Of a stretch of 47,668 nucleotides of DNA, positions 1 to 12,226 are shown piece after piece (positions within the stretch are counted from its first letter, which is position 1; the number at the start of each line of letters is the position of its first letter). A program made the translations under genes and the position numbers. The notes beneath the pieces were generated by a model that was not told where the DNA came from, searched no databases, and worked only from the letters and a program-made list of their open reading frames with translations. The DNA comes from Polysphondylium violaceum (Eukaryota; Evosea; Eumycetozoa; Dictyosteliales; Dictyosteliaceae), in contig AJWJ01000135.1 in the NCBI GenBank assembly GCA_000277445.1, positions 1 through 47,668 on the forward strand, read 5' to 3'.

Positions 1-2300
1 AAAAAAAAAAAATAAGAAAGAAAAGAAAAAAAAAAAAAAATAAAAACTGGTTTTGCAAAAAAGATAGGGAAACAAGAAAAAAAACATTTGACATCAAAAA
101 AAAAAGGAGTTGGTGTTTTTGTGTACACATAAACGTCTTTAAGAAATTTGATTCTCCCTCTAATGGTAGTAGTAATAGTAAGAGTAAAACACATACTGAA
201 GAGAGAGATATTTGGAAATATTTATAAAAATTTGGTGTACCCCTCATGTGGGTTTTGGGGGGTTCCCTTTGTGAGTTTTTGAATAATAATTGTGATGTGT
301 TGGGTGGTGTGTGGCGAGGGGGGATGATGTTTTATAAAAGTGGATCAGGGGGATATTAAAGGAGGAAAATGAAAATGGTGTAGAAATAATTTACAGAGTT
401 GTCTGTTTGTCTATGTGATCCTTACTTTTTTTTTTTTTTTTCCCTATTTGATACTTGGACAAATGATGGATGACTACTATTATTATAAATTGGAATTGGA
501 GTCCCAATCATTGACAAATATTACTCCAAGAGGATCAATACTAAAATTTCGCACAGATTTACGATGGATTGATTATATTAATTGAAATTAATTAAATTAC
601 CATCGTCCCAATACCAATCAGAGAGATGTATTTGGTAATATGTTTTATGTGGTGATTGGAAAATAAATAGATAAATCGATAAATAGGTGGTGGATGAGTG
701 AGTGTAGTATAACAACAATAAAGTGTGTTGTGTGAATGTTGGATGAGATTAATTAATGAATTGCAATGTAATACTAATATACCAGTTTGTGAAGCCACAC
801 AAACACACAATTCGACCAACACAAATGTCTTTTGGTTTTCAGAAAGTAAAAATTATAAAATCGACAAGATTTATAAAGAAAAAAAACTAATATAGAGATA
901 TATAAAATATTTTTGATCAAAAAAAAGTAATAATAATAGTAACCTTACCTTAAATCGATTGTGAGTTTCTAAATAAAACTATTGAATAAGAAAGTAGTGT
1001 ATAAAATGTATAGAGAGGAGTGGGAAAAAAAAAAAAAAATTCTAATGGTAGCAAAACAAAAAACTCTCTAGAAGTTGGTTAATGATGGATGTGAGTTGAG
1101 GAGTGAATGATAAATAATATGAACAAAAATTAAATTAAATTAGTTTATGAATCTGATTTTTTAAAAATAAAGTCAAAGAAATTGTGTTTGATGGTTTTTT
1201 TTTTTTGTTTTTTCTGTTTTCTCTGGCCAAAACAGAAAAGAGGAAAAAGTAAATACTCTGGTTGGTGATGGTGATGATGTTGATGATGATGGTTAAGTTT
1301 TGTTGTTGTTGGTTGTTATTGTTGAGTGGAATACCACTGGGGGTAGTGTGGTGTGGGTGGTTAAGATAGATTGATAGACACAGATAGATATACTGTGTTT
1401 ACTATCAAAAATGGTATAATGTTTAATCTAAGGTGAGACCTACTTGCAAAAAATTACGACTACTTCAAATATTAGTAGACTACTAACCAATTAAACTACA
1501 CAACAAAGTAATTTGGTACAAATGCTGGGAGCGTAGAAAGTAGTTGCTGGGATGGGAGAGTTATACACTTATGTATAAAATGTTGACTATCAAAAACTTG
1601 ATGGAGATATGGTATTTTGAGTGAGAAAAAAACTTATTTTTATTTTTGTTTTTTCGCATTTTATTTTTTTAATTTTTTTTATAATTTTTTTTTTCTGCGC
1701 ATGTGACACAGAAAAAGTAGCAGAGTATTCGGCGCTTTTCGTGTCGGCAGCATAGATAGTTGCGGGGCAGAGCCCATAGGTCTCGTTATTTATAATTTCG
1801 CTCAATAATCAAAAGAAATTTAATTTGTCAAAAACCGATATTTCACCGATAAGATCCCGTGGGTTTCAATAAGAACTAATAAGAATATATAAGAATAAAT
1901 AAAAGAATAAGAACATATTTGCCAAAATGGATGCACTATCATATTTTTTAAGAACTCTCACAAGATCATTCGAGAATCAAAATATATTTATAAAATATTA
2001 TCAATGATAAAATCTGATTCGCTTCTAATATTAAATATATTTGTTATCCAAGAGAGAGATATAATTCAGAGTCGTTATTTTGGAAACAAAAAAACGAACG
2101 AAAAACTATACCTATTACCTAAAAGAGAAAAGGCCATTCTTTGAATGAATGCAAAAAAAAAATGAAAAAAAAAAAAATAAAAAAAAACAAAAAAACATCA
2201 CACATAGTAATACTATTTGATCAAATATTTATATATATATATATATATTGGTGATTGTTTCTAGATAATCAATATATAATAATATATATAATTTAAATGG
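1..2300. other. A/T-rich spacer upstream of the kinase gene
   Basis: No supportable gene was seen in this 2.3 kb. It contains poly-A and poly-T tracts (contig end at 1-40; T-run near 425-442; A-rich runs near 2150-2200), G-rich patches near 240-330 and 1340-1360, and a stretch of higher GC at about 1695-1800. Open frames here lack a good ATG or recognisable protein similarity. The last few hundred bases are the presumed promoter and 5' UTR of the kinase gene at 2301. Confidence 0.5.
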
Positions 2301-2492
2301 ATGGAGAGATATGAAGAAATAAAAACCATAGGAAAAGGAAGCTTTGGGAGGGCTATTCTTGTTAAAAGAAGGTCCGATGATCAACTTTTAGTGCTAAAAC
2401 AAATCAATGTGTTGGAGATGTCTGAAAAAGAGAGAAGTGATGCAATGAATGAGGTGCACTTGTTATCAATGTTAGAGTAATTATTCATGGTT

Positions 2493-2525
<33 letters not shown>

Positions 2526-5500
2526 TATATTATCATTTGATTTGGTGATCATATCAATCGTATGAGATTTTTTATTAATACTAGTCATCACACTCATCAC
2601 TCTCAGCCATGAGAATATTATAGGATATCATGATAGTTTTATCGTTGATGGTTGTTTACATATTGTAATGGAGTATGCAAATGCAGGTGACATTCATTTA
2701 GAGATAAAGAATAGAATACTGAATAAAAAGAATTTCACAGAGTTTGAAATATTATCTTGGTTCTCTCAAATATGTTCAGCAATCAAATACATTTCAAGTA
2801 AGAATATTTTGCACAGAGATCTTGTAAATATTAGATATATGGATAGAATATGATAGATAGAGATAGATGGAGGATACTAATATATTAATAACAATATATA
2901 GAAAACACAAAATATATTCTTATCAATTGTAAATAACAGATACTTGATCAAGCTTGGGGATTTTGGAATCGCCAAGATACTGAGTTCAGAGACATCATTG
3001 GCACAGACAGTCATTGGTACACCGTTTTACTTGTCACCAGAGATATGTGAGGATAGACCATATGATCACAAGAGTGATATTTGGTCGTTGGGTTGTGTGT
3101 TGTATGAGTTGGCAACACTCAAACATGCGTTCAATGCGGGTAGTCTTCCTGCGTTAGTGTTAAAGATTCTCAAAGGCACTTATCCACCCATTCCATCATT
3201 CTTTTCATCGTCACTGAGGAATCTAATATCATCAATGTTGCAAACCGATCCGAGACAAAGACCATCGATAGACCAGATTTTGAGATTAGAGATACTGAGT
3301 CCCTATATTGGTAAAGATTTGAAACCATTTTCAGTAAACTCGTCGTCAACCTCTTCGTCACCATCGTCTCCAAAATCATTGTCATCGTCATCATTGTCAT
3401 CGTCGTCCATATCGTCATCACCCTCAACTTCATTCACCAAAGATGATGATAGCAACGGTCATGCTTTTGGTGGCCATGGTTCATCTTCATCTCTTGTCAA
3501 CAGCAGTAGTAATCAACAAAAGTATGTATATCTATCTATATGTATGTTTAGTCGAATCCATTTCATAGTAATATTAATTGTATACATCAACCATTATAAT
3601 AGCATTCCTATGGCCATAGCGAAAAGTAAAACATCACCTTCAATGGCACAGAGATCATCATCATCTTTAAATTTAGTTTCACCAGTTAAAGGTACATCAT
3701 CATCAACATCAACAACAACCACGACTACTACAACTACAACTACAACTAAATCAGTGAAAATAGTTGGTGTATCAAGTAAATCTACAGCTTCAGTGGACAC
3801 AAGGACCAAGACAGGGGCATCAACACCATCAAGACCAATACTCAAGAAATCAACAACAGCTGCATCAAGTAGAGTTGTTAGAGTTGTAGCACCATCAACT
3901 CCATCAAAATCTATAATTAAACCAACAACATCATCATCAAAGACAACAGCAATAACAACTACAGGAGCAACAACGCCCAAAACCAAAACAACATCTATTT
4001 TATCATCACCAAAAAAAGTTGTGAGTAAACCAAATACAACTATTGCTGTTGGTAGTAGTACACCATCCACAAGTAAAACATTCTCAACACCAGCAGTTTC
4101 CACACCCAGTAAGAGAAATATTGTAAATACACCATCTAAAAAACCATCAACACCAGCTAAATCAACATCAACATCATCAACATCATCAACATCAACAACA
4201 TCTGCGCCATCAACAACAAAGACAGTATCAACTCCTAATAAAGTTTCACCATCGACACCAAGTAAGTCGATATCAAAGTCTGATAATTCAATTTCAAAAC
4301 CACCAACAACAACAACAACACCAACAACAACAACATCATCATCATTAACATCATCACAAAATAGATTATCAATATCGAAAACACAGAGTATGGCAACTAT
4401 TACGTCACCTACTTTGACATCAAATAGACCAATATCAAGGCCAACAACTCCTATTACAAGCCAACCACTTTCATCAAGTGGGCGTAGTTCAAGTTTATCG
4501 TCATTGAGAACTACAGCAACAACAACAACATCATCACCAACTTTGACCTCAAGTAATAATAGTAGTAGCAACAGTAATAGTGGATTTGTTTCGAGATTAA
4601 GTACTTCCTCAACATCAAATACATTATCTAGACAAAATAGTTCAACAAACATAACAAGACCAACAACTCCAATTAAAAGTCAACCAATGAAAACAACAAC
4701 AACAACAATAACTACCACACCAAATAAATCGTCATCTAGATTATCAGTTAGTGGACCAATTTCTACAATTACCAAATCCAATAATAGTACTACTACATCA
4801 ACTACTACATCATCAACATCAACAACAAATCCACCACCACCTCCTATAATAACAACCATTTTAACAAATCAACCAATTTCACCTAAACCGTCCATTCTTA
4901 ATAATAGATCAGTGACTTTACTAGGTAGTCAACCAAAATCACCTAGACCCTCGATGAATCATTCTACTCATCATCACACAAGTACTAGTAGTAACAATGC
5001 TTCAACAACTGCTGCTAGAAAGAAGTATAGTATAAAAGATGATGATGAGTTGTCGACAAGAAGTAAATTAAATTCTATAAAGAAATCAGAACTAAGAGTT
5101 AAAAACAAAGAGATCATCAACAACATGATTCAAAGTAAACCTAGATTGTCCATGATGAAAAAGAAATCAAACATAAACAGTAGTCATGTGGATCAAGTAT
5201 CAATTCTTAAAATGATTAACAGTACAAAAAAGATTACAATGAAAGAGTACAATGAAGTCGAAGAGGAGGAAGAAGAGGAGGGAGAAGAGGAAGAGGAAGA
5301 GGAAGATAATGAGCAACAACAACAACAGCAACAACAAAATACATTAAAGAGTATATTAAACAACAATGATCCCAATAGTTCAATATTAAATGCAGCCAGT
5401 ACAAGTAATAGTGTCAAAAGACTTGAAAACAGAGCAGTGGCTTTAAAGCAGTTTTGCAATAGTGTGTTGGGCCACACAACATTTATCAAATCATACGAGA

Positions 5501-5643
5501 TTTTAAAAGAGTTGAACCAAGACAACGAAGAAGACAAAGACACTCAATTACACAGTCAATTGCAACAATTGGTTGGTGAAAAAGTTTATTATTTAAAATA
5601 TTTGCAACAATTGTATTACTGTGAATCTAAATTATTGGAATAA
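2301..5643 (+). CDS. NIMA-related (NEK) serine/threonine protein kinase with long low-complexity tail
   Basis: Four exons are proposed: 2301-2476, 2607-2823, 2902-3521 and 3603-5643, giving 1017 residues. The N-terminal 260 or so residues form a full kinase domain: glycine loop GKGSFG (residues 11-16), catalytic Lys33 in LVLKQIN, HRDLKTQN at the exon 2/3 junction, GDFGIAK, GTPFYLSPEI and SDIWSLGCVLYEL. The pattern DHENIIGYHDSFI then IVMEYANAGD is typical of NEK kinases, which act at centrosomes, cilia or microtubules in other eukaryotes. A Ser/Thr/Pro-rich tail of about 500 residues follows, then an acidic Glu run, a Gln run and a C-terminal helical segment (RAVALKQFCNSVLG) like that of NEK1-type proteins. 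The arrangement resembles D. discoideum nek3, but orthology is not proven. The third intron (3522-3602) is 81 nt with no stop, so its retention would keep the frame. An out-of-frame ATG at 2297 overlaps the start. Confidence 0.88.
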
Positions 5644-6576
5644 ATGTTTGTTTTGTTTTAATATCATATGACTAAGCCAAAGTGTGTATGTGTGTGGTGG
5701 TGGTGGAATTCAAAAAATGATTAAATTGAAATGATCTTTGGGCAACCACGCCATCCGCTCGACTCGAAATTTACTTTTGTTTTCATTTTTTTATGTCCAC
5801 ATCAGCCTTTTTGTTTTTAATTTATTTATTTGGTTATTTTAACGTGTTTCAGTGATATATATAGTATATAGTATTTTTTTCCCTACAACCGGTTTTTTTT
5901 TTTTAATTATAATTATTAAAAAAGTTTTTTCACTTATTTTCCTGTTTTGGTCTGACTTTGGTTGAAAAACACACACCATAAAAGATTTTCAAAAAACACA
6001 CTTTTTCGATTTTTTATTTAATTTCATTTTCACACAAATAAACATAAACACACTACAGGCTTTTTTAAAATATAACACACACACACACACAATAACACAC
6101 AACACACGCAAAGATAAAAATATTCGAAAAAGATAAATAACAAGATTTAAAAATTTGAAAAATCAGCAATTATTTATTTTTATTTTATACCATATACCAT
6201 ATTTTATACATGTTTATTTAATTTTCCAAACACAAATTAATTTATAACATCATAGCATTTACTACTATTAAAATAATATACTATTACCACCAATTAATTT
6301 ATTATTAATTTATTCACAGCCGTCTTTGTCTTACTACCACTAGAGTGAATTTATTTTAATTCGCATTGTATAATAATCTAAATCATCTTGATTTTATTTA
6401 TAATATTACTCATACACTCTCACTCACACAATCAGTTTATTTCAATAGATAATAATTATTGTTTAAATGTTTGTATTTTCCACAATACTAAAAATTATTA
6501 TTAGTAGTTAATAGATAGTAGATAAATTAAACCCAATAGATATTAATTAATTTAAACCATATATTGTAGGGAAAAA
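5644..6576. other. Intergenic spacer between kinase and RBR ligase genes
   Basis: Spacer between two genes on the same strand. It carries T-runs, an (AC)n microsatellite around 6075-6090 and many AT-rich stretches. No gene was seen. It should hold the kinase 3' UTR and the ligase promoter. Confidence 0.5.
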
Positions 6577-8349
6577 ATGGATAGTAGTAATGAAGGTATA
6601 GATACTTACAAACCAGCAGGTTTTAATACACCATCTCCATTGAGAAAATCACAAAGGAGGGGATCATTTTCATCAATTCTCAGAAGAAGTTCCATTGTTC
6701 AAACAAGAAGAGCATCAAGAGATCTATCGGGGGATGTCGATGAAAAAATGCTTAAATATCTCAGTTCAATCTCTCTGAAAAAGGAAATTGAAGAGGAAAC
6801 TGCAAGTTTTATGAGTGAAACATGCAGCGATATTGATATTGGCGATTATGATCCAAGTGATTGGTTTTTAGAAGAAGATGATAATGTAATTATTCATATA
6901 GATATTTGTTATTTTACATTAATTAAATGATTACTAATGACCTCAATGTAATATATTTTATAGGGAGAGGAAGATGAACAATTATTTATTATATTAGAAA
7001 AGCAAGGCTTGGAGGATAGGGTTAGAGATATGGCAAATACATTATCTGATCAGATTGACCTCACCCCTGGAAACGCTATACTTTTACTTCAATACTTTAG
7101 ATGGGATCTCGATAAAATCCTCAGCGACTACTTTGAGGATCCAGATAGATTTTGCGAGAGAGCAGGCATCACAAAGGAAAAGAAATCCTTACCAAATTAT
7201 ATAAACAATTCATGTTGTGTCGTTTGTTTTGAATCATCCAATGACTTTTATTCCTTGGGATGTGGCCACGGACCCTATTGTACCAACTGTTGGAGATCGT
7301 ATCTACACGAGGAAATGATGGCCTCTGGCAGCGAAATTATCCACTGCAAATGTATTTCGCCAACTTGTAAATCTAAATTGACTTTTGAAAATTGGAGAGA
7401 CTTGGCCTCGGATCGAGACTATCATCGTTACTGGTACTTTATCACCAAGGACTATGTAAAGTGCGACAAACATCTCGAGTTTTGTCCCAACCCCACCTGC
7501 GGAAATGCAATAAAGTACCAAGGCATCGGTAGACCCAACGATGTCGTGGAGTGTCACTGCGGCACCAGATTTTGCTTCTCATGCGGAAGTGAGAAACACA
7601 ATCCAGTCAGTTGTGCTCAGTTGACAGAATGGAAATCGAAAAACAACAATGACGAAGAGAGTCTTAAACTCATCAAATCCACCTGCAAACCTTGCTACCA
7701 TTGTGGCATGCAAACCGAGAGAATAACAGGATGCAATCACATGACCTGCAGAAAAGAACAGGGTGGATGTGGTGGAGAATGGTGTTGGATGTGCAGAGGC
7801 GACTGGAAATCCCATGGTCAACATACTGGCGGTTTCTACAGTTGCAACAAATACGACAATTCCAATGGAAAAAAGGCAGACGAAAATTCTACTGTGGCCA
7901 AAGAAGAGTCGGATAGATTTTTGCATTACTTTAATCGTTATTTTAATCACGACATGTCTATGAAACATGCCATGAAGATGAAGTCTGATGAAATTGAAGA
8001 CAAGATGATTCAGCTCCGAGAGATGACCAGTCACAATCCAGATTTTCTTCAAGAAGCCATCGAGTTGTTGATAGAGTGCAGAAGAATTTTAAAATACACT
8101 TATGTGTTTGGGTACTATTTAAATGACAAAGTTCCAGGTAAAACCTTTTTTGAATATCAACAAGCCAACGCAGAGGGTATCACTGAATTACTCTCTGAAG
8201 GTGTTTTTATAAATGTTGCATTGATTGATCCACAAGATATGAAAAACAGAATAAGAGTCACCAAGAAATATATTACAAATCTTGTAAAAAGCATTGAAGA
8301 AGGTTTGGGTTTAGATGACAATTTAGGCTTATCAGGTCCACAAGAATAA
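6577..8349 (+). CDS. RBR-type E3 ubiquitin ligase, Ariadne family
   Basis: Two exons (6577-6885 and 6964-8349) encode 564 residues. The first ~115 residues are Ser/Arg-rich and then acidic, ending in an EED..D patch that continues across the intron. A UBA-like helical region follows (ILLLQYFRWDLDKILSDYFED), as in Ariadne proteins. The RBR module is complete. RING1 starts CCVVC and contains LGCGHGPYCTNC. The IBR runs from CPNPTCGN to CGTRFCFSCG. RING2 runs from KPCYHCG through TGCNHMTC to WCWMCRG. By alignment with HHARI, Cys360 in GCNHM is the cysteine that accepts ubiquitin from the E2 before transfer to substrate. The C-terminal helices (FHYFNRYFNHDMS-type, ILKYTYVFGYYL) fit the auto-inhibitory Ariadne domain. 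D. discoideum rbrA belongs to this family, but this protein is divergent enough that it may be a paralogue. It converges on the gene ending at 8474. Confidence 0.92.
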
Positions 8350-8473
8350 CCCTAGTAATAATAATAATAATTTATACTTTTATATTTAATTAAATAAAAT
8401 AAATCAAAAAAATCATAAATACAATGTTTTTATCTTTATCTCTGTACATGTATACCTTTATCTTTATTCTACA

Positions 8474-9289
8474 TTACAACATGTTGTGTTGTGGACATAA
8501 ATGTTTGAGTCTTTCTAAAAATTCATCTGATGAATCCAAACTTTCGGTTTCAGTTTTTACTTTTTCATAATCCTCTTTTCTTAAATAGCCAATAAAGTAT
8601 TTGTTTAATTTCTAAGAATGAATAAAATAATAATTAGTATTGGTATTGGTGTTAAATTGGAGATATATCTATGCCTCTAATTACCTTGAATGAATTATCA
8701 GTTCTATGATATATTTCAAAATAATAAGAGGAATCAATGGCTGCACCATTTAAAATTGAATCACCACCTGGATGATCGTCTATCCATCTGTGTAGAGTAT
8801 CGCAATATTAATAAAAAATTAGATTTAAACTGATCTTTGGTGTAGAAATATAGTTATATACTTTGTAACATCATAAACACAATTATTAATCAATAGCCAG
8901 AGATCATCTTCATATTGATGTTTTTTAATCTCTTCCCAAGAGTAATATTGATTGGATCTTTTTAATAACAGTGATTTATATTGATTCAATTGATTGGATA
9001 GATATCGAATATCGAGGTGATCGAGTAGATCTTGCATTTCATTCAAGTGGTCTATATCTGTTTGTTGCTTGAATGTGTATTGAACAGTTTCATAGTCTTC
9101 CAAGTGTTGGTCCAACCATTCAACATAGTCCAACACAAAATCAATGTATTGCGACTCAATGTCTATTGCATATACCTCTTGATCTTGATCATTCTTTTCA
9201 ATAAGCTTTAATGATCCAATTAACTGTCTGACACTAGATTCAACCTCTATCTCTTCATCATCGCTTGTCTTTAACAGTATCATCACCAT
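8474..9289 (-). CDS. Skp1-like POZ domain fused to a cytochrome b5 domain
   Basis: Three exons on the minus strand (9289-8862, 8787-8685, 8611-8474) give 222 residues. The ATG at 9289 follows an in-frame stop upstream. Residues 1-115 resemble Skp1/elongin C: an opening strand MILLKTSDDEEIEVE, then FVLDYVEWLDQH (compare Skp1 LEKVLDYCRHH), then LLDHLDIRYLSNQL (compare AANYLDIKPLLD). From about residue 125 the protein is a cytochrome b5 fold: YYSWEEIKKH, LWLLINNCVYDVTKWIDDHPGGD with the axial His of HPGG, a second candidate axial His in FEIYHRTDN, and KYFIGYL. The HPGG motif is rebuilt across a consensus intron, which supports the model. No membrane anchor or signal peptide was seen, so it is probably cytosolic. 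The fusion is unusual: either a heme-bearing SCF-like adaptor or a POZ domain reused as a dimerisation unit. The function is not known. Confidence 0.8.
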
Positions 9290-9598
9290 CTCTACCAATA
9301 TATCTATTTACCCCCACCCGCAAAGCGTATTCGTTGATTTTTGGAAATATCCCGCAGACAAAGGAAATCAGTTATTTTTTTTCAAAAATCACTCAAAACT
9401 ATTTTTTTCGAAAAAAATTAATTGCTGTCGTGTCCGTCGTTTTTTTTTTTTAATTTTTAATTTTTTTTTTCAAAATCGATAGCTTCACACACATCTTGTT
9501 GTTATTAATAAAAACGCTTGGTATTGTTAATCATATAGGATAGGTTGTGATTGGATAGAGATATAGATATATAGATATACATATAGATACATATAGAT
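9290..9598. other. Divergent promoter region
   Basis: About 310 bp between the start codons of the POZ-cytochrome b5 gene (minus) and the ankyrin-DHHC gene (plus). It contains a T-run near 9440-9470 and repeated ATATAGATA units near 9555-9600. It must serve as a shared bidirectional promoter. No specific factor site can be named. Confidence 0.45.
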
Positions 9599-11694
9599 AT
9601 GATACCCATTGATCCATACACACATCATCAAATTTTATCAAGTGGTGGCAATATTAGTGATATTAGTGGATCGTCATTCTCGCTCATACAGGCGGTAAAG
9701 AATGGACAGCTTAAAGAGTGTATTAGCTATGTAGAGAAAATCCGTCTTCATCCAACACTGAATATCATAGATTTGCTCAGTGCCGGTGACGAATGTGGCA
9801 ATACAGCTCTGCATTGGGCCGCCTACAAGAAATACTATGAAATTGCAAAGTATTTGTTGTCTGCTGGTGCCGATCCCAATATACCAAACACCGATGAATT
9901 GCAAACACCCTTTCATTGGGCATGTATTGGTGGCAATGCATATCTTGTGAAATACATGTTAAACAATGGTGGTGATCCTCATCTACAAGACAAGAGAGGC
10001 TACAATAGCATGTTGCACGCCGTCCAGTACAATGAGATCAATATTGTCAGATATCTCATCGAGAAGGGCGTCAGCATCGATTCACCAGATTTTCTAAACA
10101 AGACATCCCTCCATTGGGCTGCTTATCAAGGTCACACTCAATTATTACTATTTCTCGTAAACAAAGGTGCCAGTGTTCACACTCTAGACTCTATGAATAG
10201 ATCTGCACTTCATTGGGCCGCCTTTAAAGGAAACTCTGATCCAATCAAAGCCTTGTGTGATTTTGGTTCTAAAACTGACGAAAGAGATATAAATCAACAA
10301 ACACCTGGTGACCTCTGTAAAGAAAAGGGCTTTACTTATTTAGCTCATTACATCAATGTTTATAGATTTCATCCATTAAGAAAAGTTGGTCCTGTAAGTA
10401 TATAGATAGATATATTAGGTATAGATATAGATAATAGATTTATTAATATAGATGATATATATTAGATAGTTTATAATTTAATTTGGATATTTATATCAAT
10501 AAGTTTATTCAATATATTTGGATATATATTCAATAGATTCAATATGTTACCGGCATGGATATTGTTTGGATTGATTGCAGGGTCATGTAAATTGTTTCTC
10601 GAACCAATCACAGTGCCAAACTCACCAAATCCATTTTTACCAACTTGGATGATATGTTCCTATACATTTTGGTTGATTTACTATATTAAATATATTATAC
10701 CAGCATTCCCAGACACAGTATTCTATCATGCAATCACATTGTTACTTTTGGGTTGTTATTATTTAACTGCATTTAATCTTTTCTTTTCAGATCCAGGCAC
10801 AGTGTCATCGTCGACCACTCATCAAGATTCAATTGATTTTATAAATAGTTTGGAAAAAGAATATGAACTACCAGATCTTTGTCACACCTGTTTAATCAAC
10901 AAACCCATTAGAACAAAACATTGTAGAACATGTAAAAAGTGCGTAGCAAGATTCGATCATCATTGCTCTTGGATCAATAATTGTGTTGGTGTAAATAATA
11001 ATTTATTATTTATTGTTTTATTACTATTGTTTACTGCCACCTATTTAATCAGTTTGGTATTTAATATTAATTGTAAGTCTATTGTATATTAAAGATATAT
11101 ATCTCTTTATGTTATTAATATGTATATATATGATAAATAGACTTTTTATTGGATCCACTTGCACCAGTTTTTTCAGAAGGAAAATGGAATTATATAGTTT
11201 ATATTTACACTGAATACAAGGGATTGTTTTTATTTATGCTCTATGAAACATTTATTATGTCTTGGTTATCCAGATTGCTTTATGTTCAAATCTATGGTGT
11301 TTTATTCAATGTAACAATGTTTGAATCAATGAGACCACCAAAACCTAAAAATGGTCAACCACAAAAGAAATGTTGTGATCATGATCATAAAAATAATAGT
11401 AATAATAATAACAACAATGAAAATGAACATAATCATGATCAACAAAATAACGAAAATGAAATATTAATTGAAATGGAAAGAGATGATGACCAAGAACAAG
11501 AAAGTGGACCATCATCAAAAAGATTTAATACTCAGTCAAGAGACTTGGATCCAACCGAAACCAATTTACAAGACACTTTATTAATTCCAAAGAGATCAAA
11601 TAATCAATCGAATCCATATGACAGAGGTATCAAGCAAAATATTAATGAATTTATTTATGAAAGATCTAAATGGTTTAGAATATATAAACTCTAA
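9599..11694 (+). CDS. Ankyrin-repeat DHHC palmitoyltransferase (Akr1/ZDHHC17 type)
   Basis: Proposed exons 9599-10393, 10466-11072 and 11141-11694 give 651 residues. Residues ~30-250 hold about five ankyrin repeats (NTALHWAA, TPFHWACIGGN, TSLHWAAYQGH, SALHWAAFKGN). After HPLRKVGP come hydrophobic segments, the DPG motif (SDPGTV) and a complete cysteine-rich DHHC domain: DLCHTC, RTKHCRTCKKCV, FDHHCSWINNCVG. Two further membrane segments follow, then a motif like TTxE (VTMFESM) and a hydrophilic Asn/Glu/His-rich tail. Such enzymes S-palmitoylate proteins, usually at the Golgi; the DHHC cysteine carries the acyl group and the ankyrin repeats recruit substrates. The start of exon 2 is uncertain. 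The AG at 10535-10536 would break the frame, whereas the AG at 10464-10465 keeps it and adds about 26 mostly hydrophobic residues. Confidence 0.88.
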
Positions 11695-11834
11695 ATTCTT
11701 ATTTAGAAATAAAATCTATTTTAAATATTAAAATTTTAATTTTGCGCAGGTGTATATTTGGACAAAAAAAAAAAGTCAAGCTAGGTATTTCTACTAACTC
11801 CTTTTTTAAGAGTATTTCACAGATATTAAAAACT

Positions 11835-11999
11835 ATGAATGATAGTGTATCATCACCTAAATCTGATTTCTCTATGGATATAAATAACCAAAACAACAAC
11901 ATTGAACATGGTAAACATTTTATAAAAGAAAACAACGCTTTAAAAAAAAAGATTGAAGCTCTTATAAATAGATTTATCCAAATAGAGACTGAAAAATAA
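11835..11999 (+). CDS. Possible 54-residue coiled-coil micro-protein (unrecognised)
   Basis: An ATG-started frame encodes 54 residues: a Ser/Asn-rich first half and a Lys/Glu/Asn-rich amphipathic second half (ENNALKKKIEALINRF) that could form a coiled coil. It sits 140 bp after the DHHC stop codon, and a pyrimidine-rich stretch ending in CAG lies just upstream near 11740. It could be a separate small gene, a last exon of a longer transcript, or chance. I do not recognise a family. Confidence 0.25.
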   Translation: MNDSVSSPKSDFSMDINNQNNNIEHGKHFIKENNALKKKIEALINRFIQIETEK

Positions 12000-12226
12000 T
12001 TTTAGGATGCATATAAAGTAAATATACATCTTTATAAATAAAATATACATTATTAAATTTATATATTTGTGGATAAGTAGAAATTATTAATCATGATGAA
12101 AAAAGATAAGGTGAATAAACAAATATGGTTTATTAGATATTTAATGTACTACTATTGTGTTCTGTCAGATTTTGATACAAAACAACGGATATCGATGAAT
12201 AGAGATTGTGAGATTATTAAGGTTAC

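Noticed and set aside
592-822. 76-residue minus-strand frame in the first spacer
   Set aside because: Repetitive AT-rich sequence, no recognisable features.
3594-4652. 352-residue minus-strand open frame, Val/Asp/Leu-rich
   Set aside because: It is the mirror of the Ser/Thr triplet-repeat tail of the kinase, where repetitive codons keep all frames open. It has no domain.
7303-8052. Minus-strand frames inside the RBR ligase gene
   Set aside because: The plus strand encodes a complete RBR domain here, so these are antisense shadows.
11742-11834. Upstream extension of the 54-residue micro-ORF
   Set aside because: It starts at a non-ATG codon and crosses an A-run and a CAG acceptor-like site. 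Only the ATG-started part was kept, with low confidence.
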